Positions 35,440 to 46,620 of a DNA stretch of 64,000 nt are shown piece by piece. Each line of letters opens with the position of its first letter. The stretch's first letter is position 1. The notes beneath the pieces were generated by a model, which saw only the letters and a program-made list of their open reading frames with translations, did no database searches and was not told where the DNA came from. The position numbers and the translations under genes were made by a program. This DNA comes from Mauremys mutica (Eukaryota > Chordata > Testudines > Geoemydidae). The stretch covers positions 13,239,925-13,303,924 of the forward strand of contig NC_059087.1 in NCBI RefSeq assembly GCF_020497125.1, in the 5' to 3' direction.

Positions 35440-36560
35440 CAGTTACAAATAAATTATTTGTCCACCTGTCCTTTACAGAGTAGTCTTTTCAATCTTCTGA
35501 GTACTGAATCTCCAGCAAGGATTGTCTATCTTCCTTGGACAGTTTGAGAATTCTTTGTGGGCAAGCTTGATTTTCTTATGGGTTGGGCTAGGCTGCCATC
35601 CACATGTATGTCCCATACATCTGTCCATTCCCTTAGACCTGCTGGATCTTGAGAGGTATCTTCCAAATTTGCAATATTGAGGACCTGATATTGATTTGAA
35701 ACTTCTAGTGACATGGAATTCCTCCTGGTCTTCTTTTAGATGGCTACAACCTGCCCATCTGCATCTGTCTCCAGCCATCTAGAACACCGCCGTGACCTCC
35801 TGCCTCTCGTGATTACAAACCACCAGGCCTCCTCTGACTTCCTTTCTCTCAGATTCCTGGTGGCCAGCTCCATTCTTCCTTGAACCTGGGGTACTGGTGT
35901 TTCCCGAACATGGTTGCCTAGGAACTCCTCAACTTTTCAATAGCATCTTAACCTGCTCCTGCAATCCAACAATCTTTTTCTCCAGCATAGCCGCCAACTT
36001 GCACTTCATGCACATGAAATCCCTTTGGTTTTCAGGCAAACCACTATTCCATCCCTGGCCATCTTTATATCACATGTAGTGCTGCACATGGAATGGAAGC
36101 CTCTCCCACACTCCCTCCAAAACTCTTTTCACTGGCTTTTGAGTTTGCCTACCAGGTGGCTTTTTATACCAGTCTTCCCTGCTTAGCTCAGCCCCGCCCC
36201 TCACCACCAGGGAGCAATTAACCACCAAGAGTCTTCAAACAGCTGGGCTGATCAAAGCTCCAAGGGCTAGAGCCTTGCAGCTTTCAACAAGGCACCCTGG
36301 ATCTCAGTCCGCTTCAACAGAAAGCATGTGTGAAATATTTCCTTATGCTCGTCCTCCTCCTCTGTAATGTTTCAAGATGTAATCAGTAAGTTCACTGTTG
36401 CTATCGTGCATTACTACAGCTGCTAAACAGAACTGAAGCACTCAGTATCAGTTGGTTAAGGAGTGGCTTGTCGGGGGCTTGTTTAGAGAGCCAATAGGAT
36501 TTGTCATTGTTGAAAAACCTGGCCCTTAAAGGCAGGCCACTCTGTTACAGTTGTACAGTG
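35440..36560 (-). pseudogene. Retroelement relic: TATA promoter and broken ORF1-like coding region
   Basis: Read on the - strand: a TATA box GGTATAAAAAGCC (plus-strand 36168-36180), then a short leader and a coding relic with a C-x-x-C pair (FMCMKCKLAAMLEKKI), followed by a coiled-coil-like stretch (VGLQEQVKMLL) that stops. Further on, an open segment at 35526-35714 reads EVSNQYQVLNIANLED. This order (Cys motif, coiled coil, S-N-x-Y-x-x-L) resembles the first ORF of LINE- or LTR-type elements known from reptiles, by recollection rather than search. Frameshifts and stops break it. The element type is uncertain. Confidence 0.5.
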
Positions 36561-37789
36561 CTACATAAATATCTGTGTGTATGAAGAGTGACTTTCTTCT
36601 TGACAACTGATCTCATCCTACTTCATTAGTTCAGTAATGTCATATCACTAGCTCAATGATACTCACTAATATTCACCAACTAGCGCGTACAGCAGGCAAG
36701 CCTTGCTTAAGGTAAAAAGTTTGTTTTCTGAATGTACAAAACCTGCTGAGCTGTGACCTTCTCTTGCAAACCTTCTCTTAATGTTTATGAAGACACAAAT
36801 ACTATTAGCCAGATTGTAACACAAGGCTGGCTGTTCTGTTGCACATAGAATTTAATGTAAAATTTCCTTGAGGCAAGACAGCTGGGTTACCAACTTTGAA
36901 AGTGTGCCCTTAAACATACTGCTGTGTTATCTACCAAGAGGCAGTTAATTCTGATTACCGAATGTGTATGTGCAAGACAAAACATTACTTAAAAAAAGTC
37001 AGAATGTAAGCAGCAGTCCATTGATAACACAACACACACATTCATTATGGAGATTTTGCCAAAATGTAAATGCCATGCGTTTCTATAGTAACAACAGAAA
37101 ATCAGATCCAGAAGATGAAGGCTGAATATAAAGTATTTGTTTAATTATAAATTGAATACATTATAAAACTGCTTATTTCCAGTGCTATGTGCAATGTAAC
37201 AGAAAATTCTCTAATCATAGTATATATTGTCCAGTAGAGAAGCATGTCTGGAAAAAAACAACTAAACAAGAAAAGTGGTGTTATAAGCAACTCAGAAACA
37301 AATCCAAATGTCAACTCCCAGGGATATGTGTAAACTAGAATTCACTGTTTTCAAACATGCATCCATAGAATGATGTCATACATTTCAGCAGTGAAGATAT
37401 TAATTGTAGTTAAAAACAAAAACCACACACTGGTTTTCAACAGCTTGCTGCTATTGCTCTCTTCCAGTCACAGACTTATGATGAGGCTTTGTAGCTCCTG
37501 TCTATTCCAGCATTTGGAAAGAACAGCCCAGGTATTCAGATTCAGAGTATGGGTCTGGACATTAGAAAGGTTCTCAGCTGTGGCCTTTAAATGTGAAAGA
37601 GCAGCAGGGTGGGAGAGGACGGGCTGGAGGCACGCAGCGGAAGAGCAGGCCTGGAGACATGACTTTGGAATGAAGGTAGAAAAGGAAGGGTGGGTGGGTG
37701 GATGGGAAAAGGGAACAATATCATTTATCCCGATTGGGGTCTCTGGGTGCTACTCTAATACAAATATTTTATAATGCTAGTATCACCAT
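36561..37789. other. Intergenic, nothing recognised
   Basis: AT-rich sequence. The + ORF 37370-37774 has no recognisable domain. Confidence 0.5.
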
Positions 37790-38420
37790 GTCATGGGGTG
37801 CACACACCACTGGGGCACCTCCTTCTGGCCACATTTGGGGATTAGCTCCACTCTGGTCCAAAACCCCTTTCTGCTGCTTGCTGCAGTCCCTGTTGTTGCG
37901 CTCTCTCTCTCGCTCTGCGACTTGGGGTGCTGTGTCTTTATGCTTGGCCCTCTGGCTCGGTCACTGTGTTTTCCCCATTCCGAGTGTATCAATGTCTCTT
38001 CCTCCAAGATGGCGGTCTTTCCTTCACTTCCCCAATCGTGCCACTTCTCCAGTGACTGGTAGGGGAAGCCAAGCCCACCCTCTACTTCAGGTTCCATCTT
38101 ACAGACCCTCTAATCAGTAGCCACAGTCTGCACTCCCTTAAGCTTCCTGCCTTTTCTCTGAGCCTTTCCCTCCACCGAGTTTCCCTTCTTTCCCTCTCTA
38201 CAATCTAGAGAGCAGCTACAGGCTCACTCACTGGAGCCCCATTCTACTGCCAACTTCCTGGCTTTATCTTAGCCCTGCCTGTTCCTTTCCAGCTGGGCTT
38301 CATCTTCCGTCAGGCTTTCAGTCCCTGGCTCTTCCCCAGGTATAGCCCATCTGGTTAATTATCCCAATTTAACCTGCTCTGCCGCCTTGTGTGGAGGTGG
38401 ACACCACATCACACCCCATC
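37790..38420 (-). repeat. Probable retroelement fragment, unclassified
   Basis: On the - strand the sequence runs from GGTGTGATGTGGTGTCCACC to CCCCAGTGGTGTGTGCACCC. It includes a - strand ORF (37783-38097) with a Lys/Glu/Ser-rich middle and a C-terminal PKCGQKEVPQWCVHP. Composition differs from the flanks. Gag-like origin is a guess. Confidence 0.3.
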
Positions 38421-38450
38421 CCAAGTTTTCTCTGAAAAATCCCCCTACCC

Positions 38451-38790
38451 CAGGGGTTCTCAAACTTCATTGCATCGCAACTCCCTTCGGACAACAAAAA
38501 TTACTACAGGACCCCAGGAGGGGGGACCAAAGCCTGAGCTCGCCCAAGCCCTGCCACCCCCAGGGCAGGGGGCTGGGGAGGGAAGGCAGCCAAAGCCACA
38601 CTGCCAAAGCCAAAGCCTAAGGGCTTCAGCCCCAGGCAGGGGGCCTGTAACCTTAGTCCCGCCGCCCAGGGCTGAAGCCTTCAGGCTTGGGCTTTGGCCC
38701 GGGGCCCCAGCAAGTCTAAGCCAGCCCTGGTGACCCATTAAAACTAGGTTGTGACCCACTTTGGGGTCCTGACCAGTTTGAGAACCGCTG
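38451..38790. mobile_element. hAT-type non-autonomous transposon (GGTTCTCAAAC family), GC-rich body
   Basis: A 340-base element with ends CAGGGGTTCTCAAACTTC and CCAGTTTGAGAACCGCTG. The flanks CCCTACCC and TCCTACCC match at seven of eight bases, a decayed 8-base duplication. The body is rich in CCCAGG and AAGCC repeats. Confidence 0.88.
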
Positions 38791-38798
38791 TCCTACCC

Positions 38799-40007
38799 AA
38801 TGAGAAGGCAACATAAGAAAGTGGATAAGGTGTAGCAAAAATGTACAGACATTTTTCTATCTGTGGCAAAGTAACACAAGATGTATCTATTTCACACAAT
38901 TATATTTGTATCCAGAGTTTTTGGAACTCATTATTCCCTTTAGACACATCAGTAAATGGAATCTTGACCTCAGCCATGGGGACTCATGATGCGCATGAAG
39001 GGGAAACAACTCATGGAAACAAAGGGGAAGAGCAGCTAAACTCATGAATCACTGCACATTGATAACAGTGACGTGGAAAAGATCCCAAACACTGGGAAGC
39101 ACGCATTGCTGTAGGTAAAATATCCATAATTTATCTACCCAGGGTGCTCCTGTTACTACCGTGCACTTTATGCAGTGATACTGCATTGAAAAAGTGATCT
39201 CATTCCGATATGGTTTTGGATGTGCTATGTTGTGGATCCTACCGCACTGGCAAAAGTGGCTATAACTTCTATTGAGAAAGTCAGAATTATTTAGAGAACT
39301 TTTCTTTTTTGATAATAGAATTATGAGAAGTTTAGCAGCCTTGTAAATGAGGGATTTTAACACAGGCAGCCTCTAGGCAAGTTTCCTTAGCAAATCTACA
39401 ACTCCCTTGCTATTCTAGCCCAGGGCTATTTTTTAACACTGCCTGTTAATGATGCTTACTTGTGCCAAACTGTGAAGTGAACAAATGGGAACCAAGACTG
39501 GAGACAAACACTTTTCCTCATGTATCCTGAACCATGTTTAAACAAAGGTCTTCAAAGGAGAAAGGCAAGTGCATGAGCCCATTGCACCAGGAAGCACCTC
39601 CTCCCCCAACTTGCTGTTAGTTGTGCTGACACTAGGAGATAAAGTGAAAGGAAATCTCTCTCTTCAGCAAAACAGACCCCTTTAGAAAACAAAGAAGAGT
39701 ATGGGCTACTGTAGATTATACATTCATGGTGTTGTCTATAACACATATCAACACTTTTTCTAGGAAGTGATTGTTTATTCCGATTTCTCTTGCTTTCAAA
39801 AAAACAATATAAACATTTTCAAATAGCTGATGATTGTCAAATCTGGGATGTCTTTTGTAGTCTAAATATCTATAGTATTTTTAAATTAATACTATAATAT
39901 TACTGAAAAGTATTACACCATCTCAACACTCTCATCCAAAAAACATTGTCCATGCTTTGGTTATCTCCCATTTTGACCAAGGCAGCCTCCTCTCTCATAT
40001 GGTCTTC
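38799..40007. other. Intergenic, nothing recognised
   Basis: AT-rich sequence without recognised features. Confidence 0.5.
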
Positions 40008-40015
40008 CCATATAT

Positions 40016-40316
40016 CAGGGGTGGCCAAACTTACTGGCCCTCCGAGCCACATATGACAATCTTCAGAAGTTCGAGAGCCGGGGCACACCTGCCAGGAGCC
40101 ATGAGTCGGGGTTTCAGTCCTGCTCCTGCTGAATCCCCAAGCCCTGGCTGAAGCTCCAAGACCCACCACCCCGCTGCAAGGCAGAGGTCCTGAGCTTGCC
40201 CCCACCCCCACCCCAGTCTGATAGGTGGAGAATTGGAGGGCGTGTGGGGCGCTGTGAGCTGCACTTTAATGATACAAGAGCCACATGTGGCTCGCGAACC
40301 AGTTTGGCCTCCTCTG
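40016..40316. mobile_element. hAT-type non-autonomous transposon (GGGGTGGCCAAAC family)
   Basis: A 301-base element with ends CAGGGGTGGCCAAACTTA and CCAGTTTGGCCTCCTCTG. CCATATAT and CCATATAG flank it (seven of eight bases). Subterminal blocks GAGCCACATATGACAATC and AAGAGCCACATGTGGCTCGC are typical of this family as I know it. Confidence 0.88.
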
Positions 40317-40324
40317 CCATATAG

Positions 40325-41899
40325 CATAGATTCCTCCAACCTTCTGCACTAAGATGAAACTTCATGTGCTCACCTGCACAACTCTGCCTTTCCCTAGTTG
40401 CCAGGTATTTCCTCCTATTCCTGTTTAACAGTCTACATTCCCACCCCATCTCTCCCCTAAATGTTCTTTTCGTAGCTTTCCCCAGTTTTCACATTTGCAC
40501 CTTTTCTCATGACACTGCCTATGCTGGAACCCCCCCCCCCACTATTTGTATGCACCATACAACTGCCCTCTCTTCCTTCAAATCTTCCCACATAACACAC
40601 CTTTTCTACTAAATCTTTCCATGATAACCTACCAGGGAAATGTTTAAAAGAGAAATCTGCATCAATCTGAAATGGACCCGCCTATGATCATCCACTGTAT
40701 TGTGTGTTTGAATTGCATTATCAGTCTAATTTGGGGGACACGACTTTGGAACAGAATGTCTTCCTCTGCTCTGTGCACCACTGTATGGTGCTTGGATTAC
40801 TAACAAACAGCCAGCATTAAAGTATTATTTACACAAAGCAAAACACACAGATAACTGTTTTTTACTTGTCTGGGGTAGGAGGGATAGTTCTGCAAAACAA
40901 GAAATGCAGTTTCTCCTTAGCTTTCCTTTTTAGAGGATCCCTGATACGAGAGCCTACGAAGACACAGGATGAGAACATCACTCCTCCCCTGTTCCTAAAG
41001 CCTGGCATTAGCTTTTATTTAATTACTTCTCTACACCAAGAATTCCTTCTTATGGAGTGTGAGTGCATATGATATGGATAGGATACAAACAATGGTTAAT
41101 TATCAACACGGCATGCTTTCTTTTGAAACCTCCTTGCAAGCACACAGGAAACCCTTTGTTCCTCTGATGTAAGGGCAAACTGAACAGGGCCGTGTCCACC
41201 TCTGCTAAACTAGGGAGAAGAGACAGGTGTCAGCCTCAGAAAGGGAAACTTTATTTTAACTTATTTTATTGCTTCTCCCCCGCCAAGTAAATGAAAGTAG
41301 GATATCTTACCTAAGACAAGCTGGAGAAAATAATAAATATTCTTATCCCAACTTCATCCAGCAAGAGAGAAACTAATTCTGTCAGCTCCTGCCTGATAAT
41401 TGGCTTCTCTGAGGTCCAACAAGGCCAACTGGGGCTAATTTAAGATATAACACTGCTGTGATAATCATCAGGAACTGAGGCAGCATAGGCATTTTGCTAT
41501 ATAAAGGCTTTGTGGCAGAAGCCTGTAGTTTACCTCAGAGTATCTTCTCCCATTGGTATTGAGTTACAGTCCACTAAAGTTAAGCAGTTTGTCTGTGTTC
41601 TGGATTTTGTAGACACTGTATCCTGTGGTTTGTTTAGCTCTTCTCCTTAATAAATGTGGTTCGTTGGTCTACTCCGATATGTGTTCTGCATCACTGTTTT
41701 CCAAGACTGCAGTAATTTGGCCAGTGACATCAATTCTATTCCCTGGAGTGTTTTAACATCAGTGATGATGCTGGTGCACACAAAGAAGAAAATAAAAGTA
41801 GTCAGATTAACTTTAAACTTCATTACAAATGCCGAAGGAAAAATAATTATTGTTACCCAATGGAAAAGCATCAAGAGCATTGGTTCATTAAGAGCCCTG
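40325..41899. other. Intergenic, nothing recognised
   Basis: Mixed-composition sequence with a C10 run at about 40530. No recognised gene. Confidence 0.5.
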
Positions 41900-42005
41900 A
41901 AAGTCTGCCTAATGGGTACAGTGCTAGCACAGGAATTGGGAGACCCTGGGTCCATCCCCAGCTTCACTATATTCTTCCTATGTGATCTTAGGCAAGACAC
42001 TTGCT
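41900..42005 (+). repeat. MIR-like SINE relic
   Basis: Forward MIR core: GGGTACAGTGCTAGCACAGG, GAGACCCTGGGTCCATCCCC, then TATGTGATCTTAGGCAAGAC. Confidence 0.75.
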
Positions 42006-42304
42006 CAAGATGTGCCTGGTTTTTTCAGTGTAGTTCTCCCTAGGAATCTAAATTTTCTGCCAAGGGGTATGTGCAAAGCCACCTCAGTCCTGATACCACC
42101 AAGCTGCTCGGCACCTAATTCATGCTTATGCCCCCAGTGGGATTCTAAAACTATAGGCATTTCCCTGCCTATCTCACTGGCTGGGATCTGTTCAGTGGGC
42201 ATGCCTGGAGCATGCCTAACACACACCAGACAGCAGGAATGGTGTGGGAATTCCCAGACCTGGCTGGGAATTTTTGCGACTTGCTGTGTGCACTGCAGAA
42301 TACC

Positions 42305-42480
42305 ACATAGCTCAGTGGCTAGAGAAGGCCCAAGGTTAAACCCCTCCACTCTGTCTGAGTTAGAGCAGGTCTTTCACCTCCCAGCTGCATGCCCTAACCA
42401 CCAGGCTACAGGGTATTCCAAAGTGAGATGGTCTCTAGCTCTCCTGATGAAGCTGTTTCATTTTGTATACATTTTCATTA
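42305..42480. repeat. Palindromic tRNA-like repeat, copy 2
   Basis: Forward half CATAGCTCAGTGGCTAGAGA and CCAAGGTTAAACCCCTCC, reverse half CACCTCCCAGCTGCATGCCC and TAACCACCAGGCTACAGGG. The tail TATTCCAAAGTGAGATGGTC and TTTCATTTTGTATACATTTT matches copy 1. Confidence 0.65.
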
Positions 42481-42549
42481 GAGAAGGCACTTGGCCTGAC
42501 TCTCCTGTAACCTAGGGGCGGACCCTGTCCATCAGGCTATAGAGACACT

Positions 42550-42805
42550 CTCTCTCTTTCTCATCCGATGAATATTTAATTAGTATACAGAGTGGAACAA
42601 CTGCAGCAGGAGAGACTGAGGAAGACCCACCCCAGAATACCTGGTAGTCTGGTGTTTTAGGCACTCACCTGGGAGAAGTGGATCCAAGTCTCTGCTCCAA
42701 AGCAGGCAGAGTGGGGATTGGAAAACAGGTCTTCCGCCTCCCCTGGGAGTGCTGTAACCATCGGGCTATTGGCTAAAATTGGGTGGGTATGTCTCTCTCT
42801 TGTTT
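42550..42805. repeat. Palindromic tRNA-like repeat, copy 3, both tails present
   Basis: The left tail (GAATATTTAATTAGTATACA, GAGTGGAACAACTGCAGCAG, GACCCACCCCAGAATA) is the reverse complement of the right tail found in copies 1 and 2. Then the forward half (TTAGGCACTCACCTGGGAG, GATCCAAGTCTCTGC) and the reverse half (GATTGGAAAACAGGTCTTCC, GAGTGCTGTAACCATCGGGC). The whole unit is one large fold-back. Confidence 0.7.
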
Positions 42806-43119
42806 TTCATGAGGAAGGGCTAATGAACCCTCTCCTGGCTTAGCTGCCTCACTCCAGGAGAGGGTTCATGGCTGTGAATTCTGAGCAGAGATAGCAGGTG
42901 CCCAAGTACTTTCCCTGATCAGGGACCTAAGCCTTGTCCTTTTCCTCTGCCCAATAGTTCTGGCTAGCTTAGCTGGCTTCCAACTCAGATTTCTGTGAAT
43001 CCCTCTGTCAGGTACCTGATGATCTCTGTGAATTGTATGGGGAGCCTCGGTGCTTAACTCAGGACCGTGAATTCCACTGGATGGCAGGTCACCTAGGAGC
43101 TAGGCATTGACACATGTAA

Positions 43120-43265
43120 GTGCCCTTTCCGAACCAAGCCCTTAGTCTCTCTGTGCCTTGATCCCCCATCTGTAAAATGGGGGTAACAGTTCTTTCCTAA
43201 CTCAAAGCAGTGTTGTAAGGGGAAACATGATAACAATTGTGAGGTTCTCAGACACTAAGTTAACA
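43120..43265 (+). repeat. MIR-like 3' relic
   Basis: Contains CTCTCTGTGCCTTGATCCCC and CATCTGTAAAATGGGGGTAA, the usual end of a forward MIR. Confidence 0.75.
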
Positions 43266-43649
43266 CCCTCTTCAGGATCAGAATGAAATGGGATTACGTT
43301 ACAGAGGCCACTGATCCCCCTTTCTGCAGAGCAAGTGTCAGATGGATGAATCCCACATATTGGCCCTCAGAAAATTGCCTTAGTTGTTCATTATTTCCTG
43401 GTTCTGAGATATGCTTACTATGAGGCTAAAATGTTTAACCAATGCTTTAAGTTTGCAGGGTAAACTAGTCATGAATGGTGTAGATGTCAACAAATAGCTT
43501 CTGCTAGCTATGTTCCATCATAGCACATGGCAACTACCATGGGGAACTGCCAGAGCCTTTCCCCTCTGTCTCCCCATGCCAGAGACTTCTCCCACTGCTG
43601 GAGTCTTCCCCTGCAGTGGGGAAAGGCTTCGGCAGCAGGACGCACAACA

Positions 43650-43836
43650 CTTCTAAAAATAGCAGTGTAGCTAGGAGATGCACTGCTTGGGCACGTAGAG
43701 AAGCGTGTAGGGTACATACCCACAGGGTTCAGGCATGTCTTTATTCTACTCACCTCAACTTACCATCTGCACTGCTATTTAAACCCATGCTAGCTAGAGC
43801 AGTGGGCACAAAGAATGGGCAGTGTAGATGTACCCT
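43650..43836. mobile_element. MITE-like element, 'GTGTAGATGTACCCTAG' end
   Basis: Right end GGGCAGTGTAGATGTACCCT, with an internal inverted relative AGCGTGTAGGGTACATACCC. The left end is not resolved. Confidence 0.45.
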
Positions 43837-44800
43837 AGAAGATGCCTTTCCAGTGCCCTACTATCTAGCCAGAGGAGCACCCCAGGGATCTGGTTAACCA
43901 CTAGTGTGAATCATGCAAAGAAAATGATTTTGAGAAGAGCATCCAAAATCCTCACGTGTCTGAGAACTTCTCTAAGAGGCTGGCAGAGGTGTGAATGAAC
44001 CTGACTGGTGTCCAGTGCAGAGAGCATATCAAACACCTAAAGACCCTCTACTGCAAGGCTAAGGATGGCAACAGCAATTCTGGCAAATCCCTGTCTACCT
44101 GCTCCTGTTAGGAGGAGTTTGACTGACTGCTCACTCGACCATGTGACTGCTTTTCAGTGCTTGGTGAAATTATATGTGTATATAAAATTATATGTGCGTC
44201 TTACTTAACTAAATCGAGGATTGTGAAGCTTAATTAGGTTTTGTAATGCACTCTGAAAGGCACTATAGAAACACAATGTATTATTATTCAATTTCACGGC
44301 TACAGAAGCAGATGAAGTGCCCAGGGGATTTTCTAGATTTCTCCTTAAGTAAATTCACATTTTGGCAGGCTTCCTTCATGCTCAGAGATGCAGCCCTACT
44401 CAGCTCTGTGTCAATATTTGTGCACCACATAATCTTTAAACAATGTATTAAATCCTTTAGCTACAGTAAGTACAAGGAAGCCAATGAGTTGTTGTTATGG
44501 GCAGAACTGGTAGCACTGTCTCTGATTAAGTTTGCCTGACACTTCTCATCATAGGACATTATAACTTTACCAAAATTTAATCATTGGGACTGAAATTTTC
44601 CATTTTGAATATCTACTTCAGGTGAATTTTTTTTGAAAGTTTCAACAAAAATAGTTCAATTGTTTCCACAAATGAGATTAAGGAAAAACACGTTGTTTTC
44701 TCCATGCTAAAATAATTCTTATAACTGTTTCATTGAGAAGCTCTAGCCTGCATGCTTTGGTGCAAGGATTTGAAACTTGGCAGGCTGGATTGCCCTGGTG
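43837..44800. other. Intergenic, nothing recognised
   Basis: AT-rich sequence. The + ORF 44246-44539 has no recognisable domain. Confidence 0.5.
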
Positions 44801-44805
44801 TCAGG

Positions 44806-45668
44806 GTTAGGGCTGCCAACTTTCTAATTGCAGAAAACCAAACACCCTTGCCCCACCCGTCTGCCCAGAGGCCCTGCCCCCACTCACTCCATCCCCTCCA
44901 CTTCCGTTGCTCTCCCCCACCCTTGCTCACTCATTCCTTTTCACCCGGCTGGGGCACAGGGTTAGGATGCGGGAGGGGTGAGGGATAAGGGTGGGGATAG
45001 GGATGAGGGATTTGCGGTGCAGGAGAGGGCTCCGGGCTGGGGCAGGGGGTTGGGGTGCGGTTGGGGCTGAGGGCTCCAGATGACAGTGCAGGCCAGGGAT
45101 GAGGGGCTTGGGGTGTAGGAAAGGGTTCCGGGCTGGGTCCGAGGGGTTTGGTGTGCAGGAGGGCGGCTCATGGCTGGGGCCAAGGGTTGAGGTATGGGAG
45201 GGGGTATGGGCTCTAGGCTGGAGGTGCGGGCTCTGGCTGGGGCCAAAAATGAGGGGTTCAAGGTGTGGAAGAGGGCTCAGAGCTGGGGGGCACGAGGTGG
45301 TGAGGAGTACAGGCTCTGGGCAGCGCTGACCTCAGGTAGCTGCCGGGAAGCAGTGACATGTCCCTCTGGCTCCTAGGTGGAGGAGCAGCCAAGGGCTCCC
45401 CATGCTGCCTCTGCCAGCAGGCCACGGTTCCCGGCCAATGGGAACTGCGGAGCTGGCCCTCAGGGCAGTGCCTGCAGGCAAGGGCAGAGCATGGACCCTC
45501 CCTGTCCGCCCTGCCGGCTAGGAGCCAGATATGCTGTCTGTGTTCCCGGAACCTGCCTGCCTGCTGTGCTGCACTTTTAACAGCCCGGTCAGCACTACTG
45601 ACTGGAACTACCAGGGTCCCTTTTTGACTGGGTGTTCTGGTCGCAAATCGAACACCTGGCAACCCTAA
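44806..45668. mobile_element. Unclassified transposon with TTAGGGCTGCCA ends, copy 2, uninterrupted
   Basis: An 863-base unit from GTTAGGGCTGCCAACTTTCT to GAACACCTGGCAACCCTAA, flanked by TCAGG on both sides (44801-44805 and 45669-45673). Only the outermost dozen bases are inverted repeats. The body has GGGTTTGGGGTGC-type repeats on the + strand, and the right third resembles copy 1 closely (ACTGGAACTACCAGGGTCCC). No transposase frame is visible, so it is non-autonomous. Confidence 0.75.
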
Positions 45669-45673
45669 TCAGG

Positions 45674-46249
45674 ATGCCTTGTGGTGTATCCAAGAAACTT
45701 CACCCAAATTTGGACAAGTTACAAAACTTTGAAAAATATCTCAGTTTACACTAACCATGACCCTGCCCAGGGATGCAAGACTTTTCTTGCAGTTGGTATT
45801 CTCTGCTATGCACAGGAATTGAGACCACAGAAACTCTCTCTCCTGGGGTTTCAATGCGTTCCCATGGGCAGCCTGAAGGAAGACTGAGACAAGGAGCCTG
45901 AGATCAGACAGAGAATGGGACAATGATGAGGAAATAGGTGGGAAGAGACAGGACTGTGCTGTGACAGGGACAAACTGGTGCATGTGGGGCAGAGGGAAGG
46001 GACAGGTGTCAGGGCTAGGGGCAGGACAAACAGGCTGCACAGGCCACCACTGGCATTTCCTAACTATTGAGTGCTAGACTTTGCAATTTCCCCAGCAGCC
46101 TGGTCATGGAGTCTCTAGGCATCACACATGCTCCAGGAACAGTGGAACCTGGGCACTGCTCTGCCACAGGGAAATAGCTTCCTCCCAACTGCCACTGCAC
46201 CCTCACCTGGCTGCCTCCAGGAACCCAGCACTCAATGTGCCCCATCCTC
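45674..46249. other. Intergenic sequence upstream of the SFSWAP promoter
   Basis: Purine-rich stretch (45880-46020) with no recognised gene or repeat. Confidence 0.5.
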
Positions 46250-46620
46250 TCCATCGCCATGGCCCCAGCTGCCCCCGCACTGTCACTGGTCCTCCCACTG
46301 CTCCCCCCACAGAGTCCTCACCTGTCTCTCTCATTGCCACTACCTCCCCCAGCTTCCTTTGATGCTGCTCCCCATAGCGCCCCTGCCCCAACTCAACCCC
46401 TCCCCATAGCCCCCCACTGCCACTGCCCCCCCAGCTCCCTCTGATGCCCCTCCCCATAGCCCCCACCTGCCCCCCACTGCTGCTTCTGATGCCTCTTCCT
46501 CCAGGGCCCTGTCTGCCCCCCGGCCCATCGCGCCCTCAGATGCCCCTCCCCCCCATAGCCCCGTCTGCTCCCCTCCCCACCGACCTCTCTCTCCAGCTCC
46601 CCTCCCTTCGCTCCACTCTC
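46250..46620 (+). repeat. C-rich degenerate minisatellite upstream of SFSWAP
   Basis: Units around CCCCTCCCCATAGCCCC and CTCCCTCTGATGCCCCTCC recur many times with variation (46371-46383, 46404-46420, 46443-46465, 46537-46564). Strong strand skew gives overlapping ORFs on both strands that I do not consider genes. The complementary strand is rich in G runs and could form G-quadruplexes. Confidence 0.7.

Noticed and set aside
41982..42515. 177-codon + ORF
   Set aside because: Runs through a MIR relic and a palindromic tRNA-like repeat; no domain and the antisense strand is also open.
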